Assembly (NCBI GenBank): GCA_013399875.1
Contig: VXAZ01002522.1
Location: 207,698-271,697, forward strand
DNA length: 64,000 bases
Direction of reading: 5' to 3'
Source: Gymnorhina tibicen
Taxonomy: Eukaryota; Chordata; Aves; Passeriformes; Artamidae
Under the pieces are notes generated by a model. The model was not told where the DNA came from. It worked only from the letters and a program-made list of their open reading frames with translations, and ran no database searches. Every line of letters starts with the position of its first letter. Within the stretch, counting starts at the first letter, position 1. A program made the translations under genes and the position numbers. Positions 45,281 through 58,600 of the stretch are shown piece by piece.

Positions 45281-48200
45281 AATATTTCTATCATTTTCAC
45301 TGGAATTAAATAAATTCTTCTTAAATAATTGCATACTATTTTCATGATGAGCACTGATTCTTGTAAGAGAAAGAAGAAACTACTTCCTGTGACTTTAATA
45401 CTGCAAGGTCTGAAAAGAAAGTAAGAAAAGGAATAGTTGTGAAATTCTGGAAGTATATCATCAGCCATACTGCACACCTACACAAACCCCAGTGGTTTAA
45501 AGGGATGCTAAAACTTCATCTTGGGCTCAAGACGAGGTAGTTGTGTTAGAACAAAACTAAAAAGCTTTATGCTAGCTGAGTTCCCTCAGCTTCAAACACA
45601 ATGTCCACACCATCTTTCACCGTGCCTTTCCATATTTCTCTTTCATAAATGGACGGAGAAAACAGGAGTCATAGTTCAAAATTATTTCCATTCTCACTCT
45701 GGCAAACTGGTTAAAGATTCGAATTCAGGAAGGCGGTGCTTCATGTTGAAATTGCTTTGCCATCAATCTGCCTCTGGAATGTGCACAGAGACATACGATA
45801 GCTTGGTCACTTTGGAAACTGTCTTTGTGTGGTACAAAGGTACAGGAGAAAACAAGATCAAAACTGACAAGAGCAGCTTTCCCTAGTGGCTGGTGGGTGA
45901 GCCCTGCCTGACTTACACCTTCTTCCTGGCCTTTGAGAAGGTGGGGAATGGCACCAGGGCCCTGCTAGTGGTCCTGTACCTGCACACTTCCCACAGTGCC
46001 TGCCCCTGCTGGCCAGGGAAAGCACAGCCACAGCTTGAGTGCCAGCCTAGCTTCAGGGGGACAGCCAGCTGCTGCCACAGCCACTGGGTGGGTGGCAGCC
46101 AGTTTTGGAGCATGCTGATGGAGATTTTTCCATCAAAAAGCTTTAGGTTTTTTCAGGCACTGGATTATTCCCTCCATGCATTTTGCTTACAAAGCTGCTC
46201 TGTCCTGTGTGAGCAGCAAATCTGGACTAACAATTTGCAGATGTAACAGTGAGGGAGCATGCTCTGCTGGGTATGGAGGCTTTCGTCAGAGGCTCTGGAA
46301 CACAAAGAAGTGAGAGGAAAAGGACTTTTGGGATAAAAGTCTTCTTCAGTCCATTAAATTACCTGCTCAGAATTAGAGGAGAGTGGCTCAGGGATTTTGA
46401 AAGAAGAGAAATAGAGAATAAAGCCACGGGGCAGTGAGCATTATATGAAATAATTTAACCTCAAAGCCATGACAGTGTAGTTAACCATAAAGTGGTTTGT
46501 GTCTAACAGAGGATATGAGCCAGAAGTTATGCTGAGTGCATGATCTTCTGTAATTTATGGCAACCGGTAACAAGTCCAGGCTTACAGAAAGGAAAGCATA
46601 CATGTGTTAACAACCGGGTCCTTGTAGCAGTGTCTTAATTCAGCTCCTGGTGTTACTCCCAAGCAGTGGGACAGAGCAACTCTGTCTTGCTCAAGAGTTG
46701 TCTTGTTTGTGGGAGCAGGATGGGAAGGGGAAGCGGGAACCTCTGCAATGCAGTAACAAAAGGCAGCTAATCTGTGCACTCCACCACTTCTTACTGCTTA
46801 CAGCACTACAGCTCACGCTTCAGCACTAAAGCACACAATGGTTGATATGGCTTAATACCATTTCAGCAGACACAAAACAGGTAGAAGATTGGCACATGTT
46901 TTCTTAGCTGTTTTTGCTTTAGTTTTTGCTTGGCACTCACTTTGACACCTGCAAATGCAAATCAAGCCTTTCTGCAAGACACACATTGGTTGAAGCCAGG
47001 GTCCCAGACAACAGAAAGTTGTCTTTGAGCTGGATTCTTTGTAACACAACTAATAAGAGTCGGGTTTCCTCCTGCCATTTTTTCTCCTGGCATGGAGACA
47101 TCTGTGTGGTGTATCTTCTTTATGCAACATACTATATCCATGAAACTTGTTGAATTTACTGTCTTTGAGAATGCTGCTGTCTGCAAATGAACTGAAATAG
47201 TTTCCAAAGCAAAGTAAAGTAGAGGCAAAATGGTTTGGGGAACTGTGTTAAAACCACATTTGTTCGCATGTACTTTCCCTGTCATCATCTCCCATGTAGT
47301 TAATCTTATGTACTTTCCTAAGCTCCTTCCCTTCCTGCCACATGTATTTCCTTCTGTCTAGGACATACCAGTGACTCCTCCAACATAAATGCTTGGTTCC
47401 TTGCTTCCCTTTGGAAGTGGTAGGAGTTGAGTATCAGCACTACTTGTTCTTAGGACTGGGCTCTTCTACAAAACAGCCTACTCCAGAGTGACTTGTAAAG
47501 GCTTCCTACAAAGCAACCAGATCAGCATGCTTGTGCGGAAGCTGCAAAACAAACAAGGAATAATAACATATCTCCTACAGCTGCAAAATACCACATGTGG
47601 ATGAGGATAATCCCTTCATTAGGTTCTGAACACAAAGTCCCACCAGAGAGTACCATAAAACCATGTGATGTCCTTGAATGCTGGATTTTCATTTGGGCAT
47701 ATGCAGAAACTGAAAAATGTGTAAAATGAAAATCACATGTACTGCAAAGCAGCTCCATAATGCTGGAAGCTGGTAACATCTGAAAGTGAGTAGCAAAACT
47801 GACACATAAAGATGTGCTCTGAGCCAGTTTACAGCAAAGGGTAAAGATCATACTGTGTCTGAGTCAAAACAGGGTAGGTACTACTCCCTAGGGACTGTAC
47901 ATCCAAAGAGTCTCTTGTGTACTGATTATACCAGAAAACATATGGAATACATTACAATTGTAAATGTTCCTCTGACATGTTATTTTGAAAAACACCATGA
48001 GAATGGGATAAAATATAGGGCTCAGTCTTTCAACCTGCAATCATAACCATCCCAATTTCCATTGCTGTCAAAGATGAAGCAGAGATGCTCATCTCCACAC
48101 AGCCACCTTTTAGAAGACGTAAGTATTCTGACAGAATGAAGGTTTTCAGCGGAAGCATTTTCAAGCTTTTCTGGAACACTATGCTTTCTGGTGCTTGTTT

Positions 48201-51200
48201 GGAGTTAACAGCTGAGCCAAGAAGGCAGGTCTCCAAAATGCTTGTATGGTGCATTCTGCAGTTGCTTACTGTGCTTGCTTAAATGGAAGTAGTTATCTTG
48301 AAGCTGCTGCGCTGTTGGTTTGCTCAAGATCTTCCAAATTTGGCTTAACTCTTCGAAGCAAAAAACCAACCAAACAAACAGAAAAACAAACAAAAAACCC
48401 CACCAACCCCTCCCCCGCCAAAAAACCAGAAACCAAGACTCAGTCCTATGTCTGATATTTTATTAAGCACCTGATCTAATTCCTTCCTACAGTTTTTCTG
48501 AACCATTCTCTCCTTGCTGTTGTTTTATATGGAGGAAATGTGTTCTTGTGTTAAGCAAATACAACTACAGTGTTTGGGAGATTAAAACCACGAGGCAAAA
48601 ACCTGAGGTACATACAGAAACTTGTATTTGAAGTTCAGATAAAATGAAGGCCATCTGCAGTGCCATCCACTGCATCTTACTGCTAAAGATGTCTGTGAAA
48701 AGAAGATACAGTGAATAATGAGACTGATGTTTGGACCTAAAGGAAGGCTGGGAATCCTGTATTCAGCAAATCCAGGTGACAGTACCTGCACTTAAGACAA
48801 AATCAGCTAACTTCTGCCAAGTCATCATGTTAGAGAACATTGATATTGGAAATATCCGCTTGTTAAATTCGTCTAGATTTTAAATTGCTGAACAAGATGT
48901 GTCATTGGTGTGGAAACTATCATAATTTCCAGCACTGACTGGCAATTCCTCGCTTTGACAGGGAGACTGGTGACTAGTTAGACTGAGTGAGAAGTAAATG
49001 CAGGCCATCCGCTCCTAAGAAAAGGGCACAGCAATTCTGAAGGAGTTGGCAAAGGTCTCCTTTGGTCTCTGCCAGCTGAAGAGTTCAAATCCATGGACCC
49101 GGGAGACAGAGAATCTAGTATGATAATAACAACGCATGGGAGCACCAAGATGTGTTGCAGTTTCTTAAGAAAAACTTATACCAAGGGAAGGGTTGCTTGT
49201 TAGGGAGCCATCCAGGGTCAACATCTGGTGATCTATTGCTAGTCATTCCAGATCTGGGTAGATTGTGTAAAACTTGGCTTAGACAACAAAGAGATGGCTT
49301 CCATGTTTCAGCCTGGTTTTCACACACTGCAGGAGGAGAACATCCTGTGCAAGCAGGATTCCTGTCTCTGCTTCAGACAACTCCATGGTGGATTTGTGGG
49401 CTGGTCCTTCGGCTTTTTGTTATGGGGAGTTTGGAAAAAAAGACAAGCGTTTCCAGAGATCTGGATCAATGTATGGGGGACTGAAATGACCTGAGTGCTC
49501 AGTTTGGCTCCCACTAAAGCTGCTGGTGAATCTTTTTTCTCCAACCCTCATCTGAAAGGTGGGAGAAGAGCACTCCACAAACAAGGACAATTTGATGGGG
49601 TAATGCTCTGGTGTTAGGAGCCTTGGTGCCATGAAACCTCTACCCAAGGCCTAGTAAATGCACTGACTTCTGTGTGTGGAGAGGAAAGGTTAATCTGCGA
49701 AGGCAGCTGCTGTATCTGAGTGTCTGCTTGCCAGGCTAGCAGCCTGATGTGCTACTTCTTCCTGCTGGAAGAAGCACATGCAGACTAATAAATTCTTAAA
49801 AATGGGCAACCTCACCTCTATCTATATAGATCACTGTATTAACAAAGTGATGCAAGACCCTCACAGTTCACCCAGCACATATACAGATTTCCAGAGCACT
49901 GATACTCCTCCTAGGCAGAGGCAGCATGGTGCACTGTGTCCTGCCTAACAGGAGAGACCTCCCTGTGGGATGTGCTTTGGGAAAACTTGTTCACCTCCTT
50001 GGTCTCTCCTCTACAGCCCCCTGCTGAGGGTAGAGACATCTTGCTAAGACTGATGGACTTCAGTGATGAACACTGTATATCCTTTTTTGCTCTGATAACT
50101 GAGAGAACTTCATAAGGACAGTAGGAAGTTCCATCCCATGAGAAGGTTCTCCAGCAGTCTGAGGGGAGATCAGGGACTTTTGGGTGGCTTGTTGGGACAA
50201 CAGGGTGAAGCAGGCTGTAGTAGGGTCTAGAACAGATCCCTTACCCTAAGTTGTTCTCAGCTGGTGTCAGGAGTGCCTCACCAGAGGCTTCAGTGATGTG
50301 TGGAGGTTGGTCTCACCATTTGCCCAGCACCACATCTGGGGGAAAATCCATATCCAGACGCCTGACATTTCAACTCTCTTCTCTCACTGCTAACCCACAC
50401 CCTCTGTGGCAAAGTAACCTTAACCAAATGTAATAAAAACGAGCTTCCACATGTTGTAATCACTAGACATGTTCCCTCTTAAAAGGGACATGCACATGAA
50501 AAGAGTGAAGGACAAGATAGAGATAAGAAAAGAGCCATGTAAAATCCCTTTAGCATGTGGTTAGCTAGCACTAAAATCCTCAACACTTTATTGTGTGATG
50601 CTTGGTGATACAGTTTGGCCTTCAAATGCTTTTCAGAGTTAGCAGAGTCTAACCAGGCCCCTGATAAGAAGCATGGTTTGGAGCTGACTGGAACACGTGC
50701 AGGGTTCAGTGAAATTTCTTCAGGACTCACCTTAAAAGCAATAAGGTGAATAGTGAACCCTGAATGAACTTTGACTGAAGCATTTACTTCAGTGCAATCA
50801 AGTGACTGGAATAATAACAATGATAATCATCATCTTTACTGTTGCAATATAATTGCAATGAAAGCTAGCTAGATACTCTCAATGTTTCTTGGAAGGACTT
50901 CCTTATAATTTACACCCTGTAGCTGAAATACAGATCCTAATACACTCCTACCATACATCTGTTCTCCTGACTTTTTAACCATAGAGTGCTAGTTTATTAC
51001 TGAGCTTAAGGATAAAAGAAGCAAGAAATGAAAGTAAAAAAAAAAAGTTTCCTCTCCACTAAGTACATTCAGATGTCAACCTCCAAGAGCCCTATACAAT
51101 GTTTCATTCCCAGATTATTTTACCTTCTTATAAGGCAATGTTGTTATCAAATAAGTTTAATCACAAAAGGCTTGGGTTTTAAAATGGGGAAATATTATCT

Positions 51201-54200
51201 GAAGATGTTATCAATAAAGTAAATTAAAATTAGCTGCAGTGTATCAGCATGTCAAAACTTCCAAAAGGACAGATTTGTGAAATAACTGTTATTGAGTCTA
51301 CCATCAGTCCTTGTTCAATGAAAGTTTTCAAGAATGTCCAGGCTGGAGCTGGGAAGTCCAGCAGTGATTCATGCTACACATGAACATACACCTGCTCCAA
51401 AGAAACACTGCCACTGTCAATTGTCATCTAGAGGGAAATGTAGCTGACCACTGGACAGCATTTAGAGTTTGTGCCATCCTATGGAGTGAAAGAGAATAAA
51501 CTTTTCAAGAGCTCCCAAGAAAACAATTTACATTTCCATATCTAGCTTTGGCAAGGATCCTTGCTAGCAGTGTGCAGGGGCTTCCCACTGTTCCCATTCA
51601 CAGCCCAGAAGGTGTTCAAATAAGGCATTTACCTGTACCCACAACAGATATACACTACACAGGGGCACACGAGTATTTATGTCTTGTTGGGCAACACTTC
51701 TTTGGAGGTGACAACGTTAACCTTCCTCCAATGGCTTAGTTTAGCCAAAAGAGCATTTCAGCTAAATCCAACCTCAATCTACCAGTTTCAGAGACAGACA
51801 GGATTTTAACGACTTTTGCATTTTTACAACACCTTGCAGTTGCTTCTGATTCTGTAGGCAGTCTGGAACCACAGCATTTGGCTTCTTCTGTGGAGAAAAT
51901 CTCAGCAGAAGTCTTATGGTCTCATGGAAGACCTACTGTGGTAACAGGAAAGGTGTATAGATGCTTAAGTTTAAAACTAAATTTGAAAAGCCAAGATATT
52001 GATTTGTGGACTCCTTCAGAGCATCTTCTTTCTGCTCTCAGCTCCCTACTCACTTTCCTGAATGTCTTTTCTTCAAGGATACAGGAATTGCTGAAGCCAC
52101 TTTCTTTTCTACGACCTCCTACATATCTTGGAAGAGTCTGATAAGACAAATCCCTCTTCCATGCTCCACTTTGTGCAGCTGTGGTAGCCTTAACAGAAAA
52201 GGATGAGCTCTGAAGGCTCTTTATTACAGAGCTACATTCAGAAATAGGTTAGTTGCTCAAAATATGATAACAACCAAAGTATAGAGATGAGGCTAGAGAC
52301 CACTAAACTGTCTTGTGCCCAAAAGTAAGTCTTAAGGGCTCTTGAGGGGGGTGGTGCAATGGGTGGCCTTCTGGGTGAAAGACTGGGAGGTCTTTAAAAG
52401 CACTTCTAGGAAAGCTGTGTGCACACATACTCTATCAAGGCAGGAAGGGTACCCTCACACTTCCCAGTGTGAGCTGGCCAGCAGTAAGATAGCAGCAAAT
52501 AATCTCTCTGAGAAGATTAGAGAGTCACAAACAAAATGTCTCTGCTAGGAATTTAACTTTTTGGTGCCTGTTAGCACAAGTAGCAGGTTGTGATTTCTTG
52601 ATTCATTTTTCCCATGGTATATACAAACTGTACTTTAAGGGTGCCACAGCATGTGACTAGAGAGCTACAGGGAGAGAAAGTTAAATAGGTCTGAAGTGTA
52701 GCAAACCTTTAAATTAAGATGAAGGGATAACATAGCTAGGAGAGGAGCCCTGCTGTTCCCACTCCATTACTGCCTAATAAGGAGTTACATGTAAACTCCT
52801 CATGGTGTCTCCTTTGACACCTTCCTGGTCCTGAAAGTCTCTTCCATACGTTGTCGGAGACTATCTAAGCCTGCTGCTTCCCTCTCTGACCTGAAATATT
52901 CACATGTTCCTTGCTAGGGTCACACACCTTCTCAAGTTCCTCTACTTGAAGCAATAATTTAGTGTTTCTCTTTAGAGTGATCACCAGCAAACTAGGCAAA
53001 GGAACTCTCATACAGATTGTAGTAATTTGGGCTTGTAGCTGGCACCTGAGGATATGGCCCTGGCAGCCAATAAACCACAGATGGGCTGATGAGCCTCTGA
53101 CTCTTCTATGTTCTGCAGGCAGTCAGCACCAGAGCAGGATCTGTCTCTCAGGTGCCCCCTCTGCTCATAGTGCTCACACTGCCCTGCCTGACAGAGCAGG
53201 GAAATGTCAAGCAGCCAGAGCTGGGATGTGTAAAGCTGACCACTTAGGCAAACCTGAACTTGTGTGTTCTGTACAACACAAGGCTAATGCTGCTGGTCGG
53301 TGAGAGAGAGGAAAGAGCACTACAACCTTCCCAAGAGCTGCCTTTCTTGACAGCTTAGATGTGCTTGAGGAATTGCTGTGACAGCACCTGGTGGGCAGGA
53401 GTTCCTTGCTGCTGAGCACTTTGTCTGCAGGTACCTGGTTGAGGCACCATGTATTCCCTTCATTGCTACTATCCTAAAACTTCTGTCCTCTTTCTAGTCC
53501 TGCAGCCACTCCTTCCTCAGCTGTGACCCCCTCCAACGCTGCCTTCCCGTTCTCCTTGGGCACATTTTGTTGCATCCATGCGTTTCATGCATCAAGTTTC
53601 TTCATCACAGACATCTTAAAACCAGTTTTTATGGGGGTTCCTAGTGCAAGGGCTTCCGTGCTGTGGCAAAAGGTGCTACTCTACATCCCCTTGTATGCTG
53701 TCCATAGGCTGCTTGACTAATACTCTCCCTAGCAAGTCTTTTTATTTTCCCTTGTGATGTATGCACTCAGCAGTCTTTAGATGCAAACTGTTGTTGAAGT
53801 CTGAGACTAAGACTGGACCTAGCAATACCTAAGTTCTGTCAACAGTTTAGAATATAAGGCGTCCACTCTGAATTTCATTACTCAGTGGAAGGTTCTCCAT
53901 AACCCTTTTGTGTCTCTGGTGTAAATCATTCTAAATTTATTCTAATTCAATGTGCCTTTTTATGTTTCATCCATGTAGTAAGTAATAGAATGGACCTTGC
54001 CCTCAAACTTCGGTAAGCTGCATTTTTTGTAAATTCATGTTAAAACCATTTTTGCTAATACCTCTGACAGTGCTTCTCTAAGTGGCTTAACCTACTCCTT
54101 TGTGAAACTCCTGGTAAGTTATTTACTCACTCAAAGGCTGCTTCTACCTCTTCTCAACTCAGCAAGTTGTGCTCAACTGAGCTGCAGCTGAGCCTTAAGC

Positions 54201-55340
54201 CTACTAAAAGGCCTGTCTTATTCCCTGACATACACTTTCTTCTATTTGGTGGTATGACTCTGGTTCTAGTTTGATAATGTATGTGTTTTATAACTAAGGC
54301 TGTAGGACTTGAGTACATTCTATTATCATCCTACTGTGAGCTTTTCCATACTAAGTCCCCAACTTGAATTACTGTAGCATCACCAGCTGTGATGCTAGGT
54401 GTGAGTGAGCCTCCTATATATCACAAGTAATCTGACTTTAGAAAATAGAGTGCTTCCATGTGGATGGGCATGGGTCACGAGGCTACATGAAGGCATGATT
54501 TTTAGGCTGGCACTGCTAGCTCTGCATCTGTTTCTCATGTTCTTGCCCAATGAATTTGCCCTTACCCTTTACAGCTGCTGTTGTGAACCAGGAGGTCACA
54601 CTCTGAATGGACTAGCCTGTGTGAGCACTGCAGACACATTCCCAGCCTGATGGCATCCACACGGCTGCTTAAAACTCATGTTTTATGCAGGGGCACAGTT
54701 ATTATGTGTGTAAAGCCAGCTTACAGCCCACACCCCCTTCTCTACAGTGGTATTTTCTCATGATGATTAATACCACAATCAGCTTTGCTTGCTGCTGTAA
54801 TAAAGCTCAAATTTGGGAACAGACAGGCTGCTTCCCTCTGCTGATAACTGAGAGCTGAAGGCATAGACATCTGAATCTTATGATGATATTTGGCCAGGTC
54901 TTAAAATATTTTCTGCTGTTGCCATACAATATAACTGTATTATGAATAATGATGCTTTGATGCTTGAGGGGACACAGATTTGAAAGCCAATATATAACTG
55001 CAAATGAATTCACCCTTTATTGTGCACAAATACAAACACTGAAAAAATTGATGACTTTTCTTTCAAACATAAGTAGTTTGTTTAGGTGATGATCCACCCT
55101 GAGAAGCATTGCTTTCTCTGCATCTGCTCACCATTTGTGCATTCATAAAACAACAAACCACTACTTCTCAGCAACCGTGGAGAGGTAGAACAGTGGTTTC
55201 CTCTCTTACATTCTTTTTTGAAGACACTGTCCAAATTTGATTTTATTTTCTCCAAGTTCATGTGTTCTCAGTCTTACACCAATTTTGAATTAGAGTTGGC
55301 TCCTTATCACCCTCGCAGTTCAAATCAGAGAATCGTGTCC
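45281..55340. other. Intergenic desert, nothing recognised
   Basis: About 10 kb of non-coding sequence with only short, composition-driven frames. The A/C-rich patch at 48360-48437 is the only obvious low-complexity stretch. No protein family, RNA gene or confident transposon was found. In other vertebrates a long gene-poor interval separates DMRT2 from the next gene, which agrees with this. Confidence 0.5.
48360..48437. repeat. A/C-rich low-complexity patch
   Basis: The + strand is almost only A and C, with CCAACC, AAACAAAC and CCCC blocks, like the longer stretch at 6758-7186. Confidence 0.8.
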
Positions 55341-55535
55341 CTTTTGCGGCAGCTCCCGGGTGTTTGGGATGGATGTGACCGGACTGCAGCACAGCTCTCG
55401 GACCCTCTGTCCTCTCTGCCCTCCTCCGCTGGCCGCAGAGCGGTACTGCCTGCATCCCGGCTCCGACCCTCTGCTTGCATCCACCAGCGGCCTGCTGCAT
55501 CCCTATTTCTCCCAGTGCCCACTAGATGACGCCTC
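55340..55535. other. Small isolated GC/CpG-containing patch
   Basis: A GC-rich island of about 200 bases in an AT-rich desert, followed directly by a CTCF-like motif. Short frames on both strands show no family resemblance. Possibly a regulatory element. Confidence 0.35.
55517..55534 (+). promoter_or_regulatory. CTCF-like motif
   Basis: CCACTAGATGACGCC on the + strand differs by one base from the CCACTAGATGGCGCC-type core. It lies at the edge of a small GC-rich patch. Motif-only evidence. Confidence 0.3.
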
Positions 55536-55603
55536 TGATTTTAAGAGGAGCTCGTGACCGTAAGAGTGGAAGATTTCACAGCTTTGCTCTTAATTTTCCA
55601 CAT

Positions 55604-55648
55604 TCTCTCTCTCTCTCTGCGTGTGTGTGTGTGTGTGTATGCGTGTGA
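55604..55648. repeat. (CT)n(GT)n microsatellite
   Basis: A CT dinucleotide run passes directly into a GT run, ending in TATGCGTGTG. Confidence 0.92.
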
Positions 55649-58600
55649 TGCAAAGAAGACTCGAGATCAAATAAGACAGGAAAACATCTTCACTGGCCTA
55701 TATTTTCAAGAACTCTAGGGGGGCAGAGATATATTTTGTACTTTCACACCCTGTCTCTTCCTGGCTTCTGGAATACCAGATCGTAAAGAGACGTTGTTAA
55801 ATAACCTACTGCAAATACAATACTATTGACATGTGCAGCCTGAGACCAAACTCAAAAAGAAAATTAAAAACCAGCAACAACATCAGCAAACAGGTACGTT
55901 ACAGGCACTCTGTGTTGTAGTGTATACCTTGTGTGTATATGCAGGAATAAAGGAAATGGACAGCGGAGTTCCCAGTTGCCAAAGTCCTCTAGCTACTGAT
56001 ATGCCTCAGAAATGCCTGCAGCAGAGCTAAGTCAATGTCCTAGTTAAAGAATAGCAAGGGACACTCCTTTTCACCTACCTGCCTTTTTAGCATAAATATA
56101 TTTGAGTCTATAAAATCAAGACAGAATTTTATTTTAAAGTTACACAGTGCGGTTAAGACTAATGTTACATACAGACCATAAAAAATAGACTGACTAGTCA
56201 TTGTTACTGGTTACAACAAGTTCATTTATTTAAATTATCTTGATTGGTTTATAACAGGCAATTGCAACTTCTTCCTCTAGGAACAGGTGCTCCTGCTTCA
56301 TTTTGTTATTTTTGTTCTCCAAGTGACATTGTAAATGTGGGTGGGGAAAATTAAAAGTCTTATACAGCAACACGTTCCTGTGCTTGGACAATACAGCCTT
56401 CAGTTTGCAGAATCCTCCCATAGCCAGCACATTCTTTAAGTTGCAAGTGACAGCATTTCACCCTCGGCCTTTGGCAGTGAGAAACACAGCACAAATGGAG
56501 CGTGGCTGTTTTCCCTGACAGACCTGGGCCAGCTCCTGCAGTGCTTCAAAAAGAACAGAGGGGAAAGGTGGGTTCTAATCATGAGGAAGTAAGTGATTAT
56601 GATGATAGTTACAACAAGCAGTCACACATACCATCAGGTCAAAAATATTTTCTGAAAAATATTTCTTTCCAATATATTAGGAGAAACTGGAACTGTTTAC
56701 AGATTGACCTTCCATGGCTTTTCTTTTTAACCCTGGGATTCTGGAGACTGCCAAGTGATTCCTGTCCTGATTTCATTGTCAATCTTCCTGAGAACTTCAG
56801 AGATGTCAGATAGGACCACTGTTGGCCAGCAGTTGAAGGAACAACTGTGCTGTTTCTTTATCTGGATGTCTTTTCTTTTTTATATGTGTGAGTCATACTA
56901 AAAATGCCTAGAGAATTTTAGATTAACCCAGTTTCACCCTCTAGGATACCAATTATTGCTACTAATCAACACTTCTATTGCTGTTTACAGCCTCTTCTGT
57001 AGTGCACAAAACTGTTTCTTAATGTGAAAAGAGTAACAAGCAGGCAAATTGCCCTGCATCTCTCCAAATGACAGAAGTGTTCAGGACTTCCTTGTGCATT
57101 AGGAAGAAGTAAGAATGGGCATATATCCAGCATTTTTTCCCATCCACAAATGCGTCCAAGCAGCTCAGGTCACCGCATCACTTCATACCTTCTGAGTACC
57201 GTAAAACATCACAATACCCTTACATTCACAATGTAGGCAGGCTCTGACTTGTGACTCCTCAGATCTGGCTGAAAAACTTTACTTCTAAGCAGTGCTATGT
57301 ACCTTTCCCTGCAATAAGACCTCAGTGATTCCAGGGATTCATAAAGGGGAGGAAATGTCTAGACTATGGCCTGAATTGCTTTTCTTTCCCCTTAGCTGGG
57401 TAGAAAATGGATAGAAATGAATGTGATGTATTAACATCCAGTCCTTTTGCTCACTGTCCTGGAACATGACATGGGCAAAGTAACATTCCAGTCTGCAGTT
57501 GTTAAAACATGCTGTCTAGTACATTACTTGACACAGCTTGCTTTCTTTGGTTAAACAAGACCTACAAGCAAGCCTGCTAGACATGATTTTCCCCATAATT
57601 ATTTTTTTTTTTTACATTCTTCTGCAATAGCATTTGAAGTATTTTTGCCTCTGGCTAAAGAGACAAGTCGAATTTCTTGGTCTCAAGGTGGTGTCTAAAA
57701 TACAGCTGGATAGTGATAAACCTGTTTCAAAAGTTTGAATTCAGTCATGCAATACAGGAAGCAAGTTGCATAGATTTCCTTTGCTTCCAGTTCAGGGCCT
57801 GAGCACCCTGTAGCCACGTGCAGCCCACAGATGATGTGGAGAAACACTCCTCTTGCTTGCCAGGCATGAGAGATTTGGGTGCTGGGTTGCATTTGAGGTG
57901 GAACAGGAGCTGAATAGCAGCTCTGCTGTGGGCCAGTTATTTTTTTTCTCATTGCCAAGCATGAGCAAGCCTGAGCATGAAAACCCTGGTACGGCTGCTG
58001 CACATAGGCCAAAGATAGTGCATAAAGTCTCTGCCAGAAAGCTCTTCGTGGGGTTGTGGTGTGACTCCAGAGTTGTTTTGCTGCAGAAAATGGTGCTTTG
58101 TTGAACCAGACTTCTCTGAAGATGAAAGGACAGTGAGTTCTCATCATCGTTTTTGTGACAAGTTGTTATGGAAAGGATTTCTGCTGTGGTGTGGCATGAA
58201 AATGACTTATTCTTGTCTTTCCCCTTTCTGGGACAGTCACACTTTTACTGACAGGCTTGGTGGTTTAAATTTCCACAAATAACATGCCATTCCTCTTTAG
58301 CAGGCCTGTTCATAGCACATAAGGCTGGTAAATCCCAAATGTGTAACACTAACCAGTAAATTTGAGAGCCCATCCTGGAAGCACTGATTAGGAGACCTTG
58401 TACTTGGACGTTCCTCAGACAATCTTTCAGATGACACCCACAAAACCTCTCCCAGAAGCTTGATGCCCACTTTCCAATTTCACTGCATTCATGTCCATTC
58501 TCTCATTGAACCTAGAAAGAAAAATAGGAGGAATGCTCTTGATTCATGTTGAATATGTTCTTATAGGCTTAAACTCTTTGAAAGCAATAGGAGCATTTGT

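Noticed and set aside
44719..45347. Two open frames of about 90 codons
   Set aside because: They lie on the antisense strand of a decayed CR1 element and carry no protein signature of their own.
45695..45725. tRNA-like promoter words (TGGCAAACTGG and GATTCGAATTC)
   Set aside because: The two boxes are much too close together, and no cloverleaf can be formed around them.
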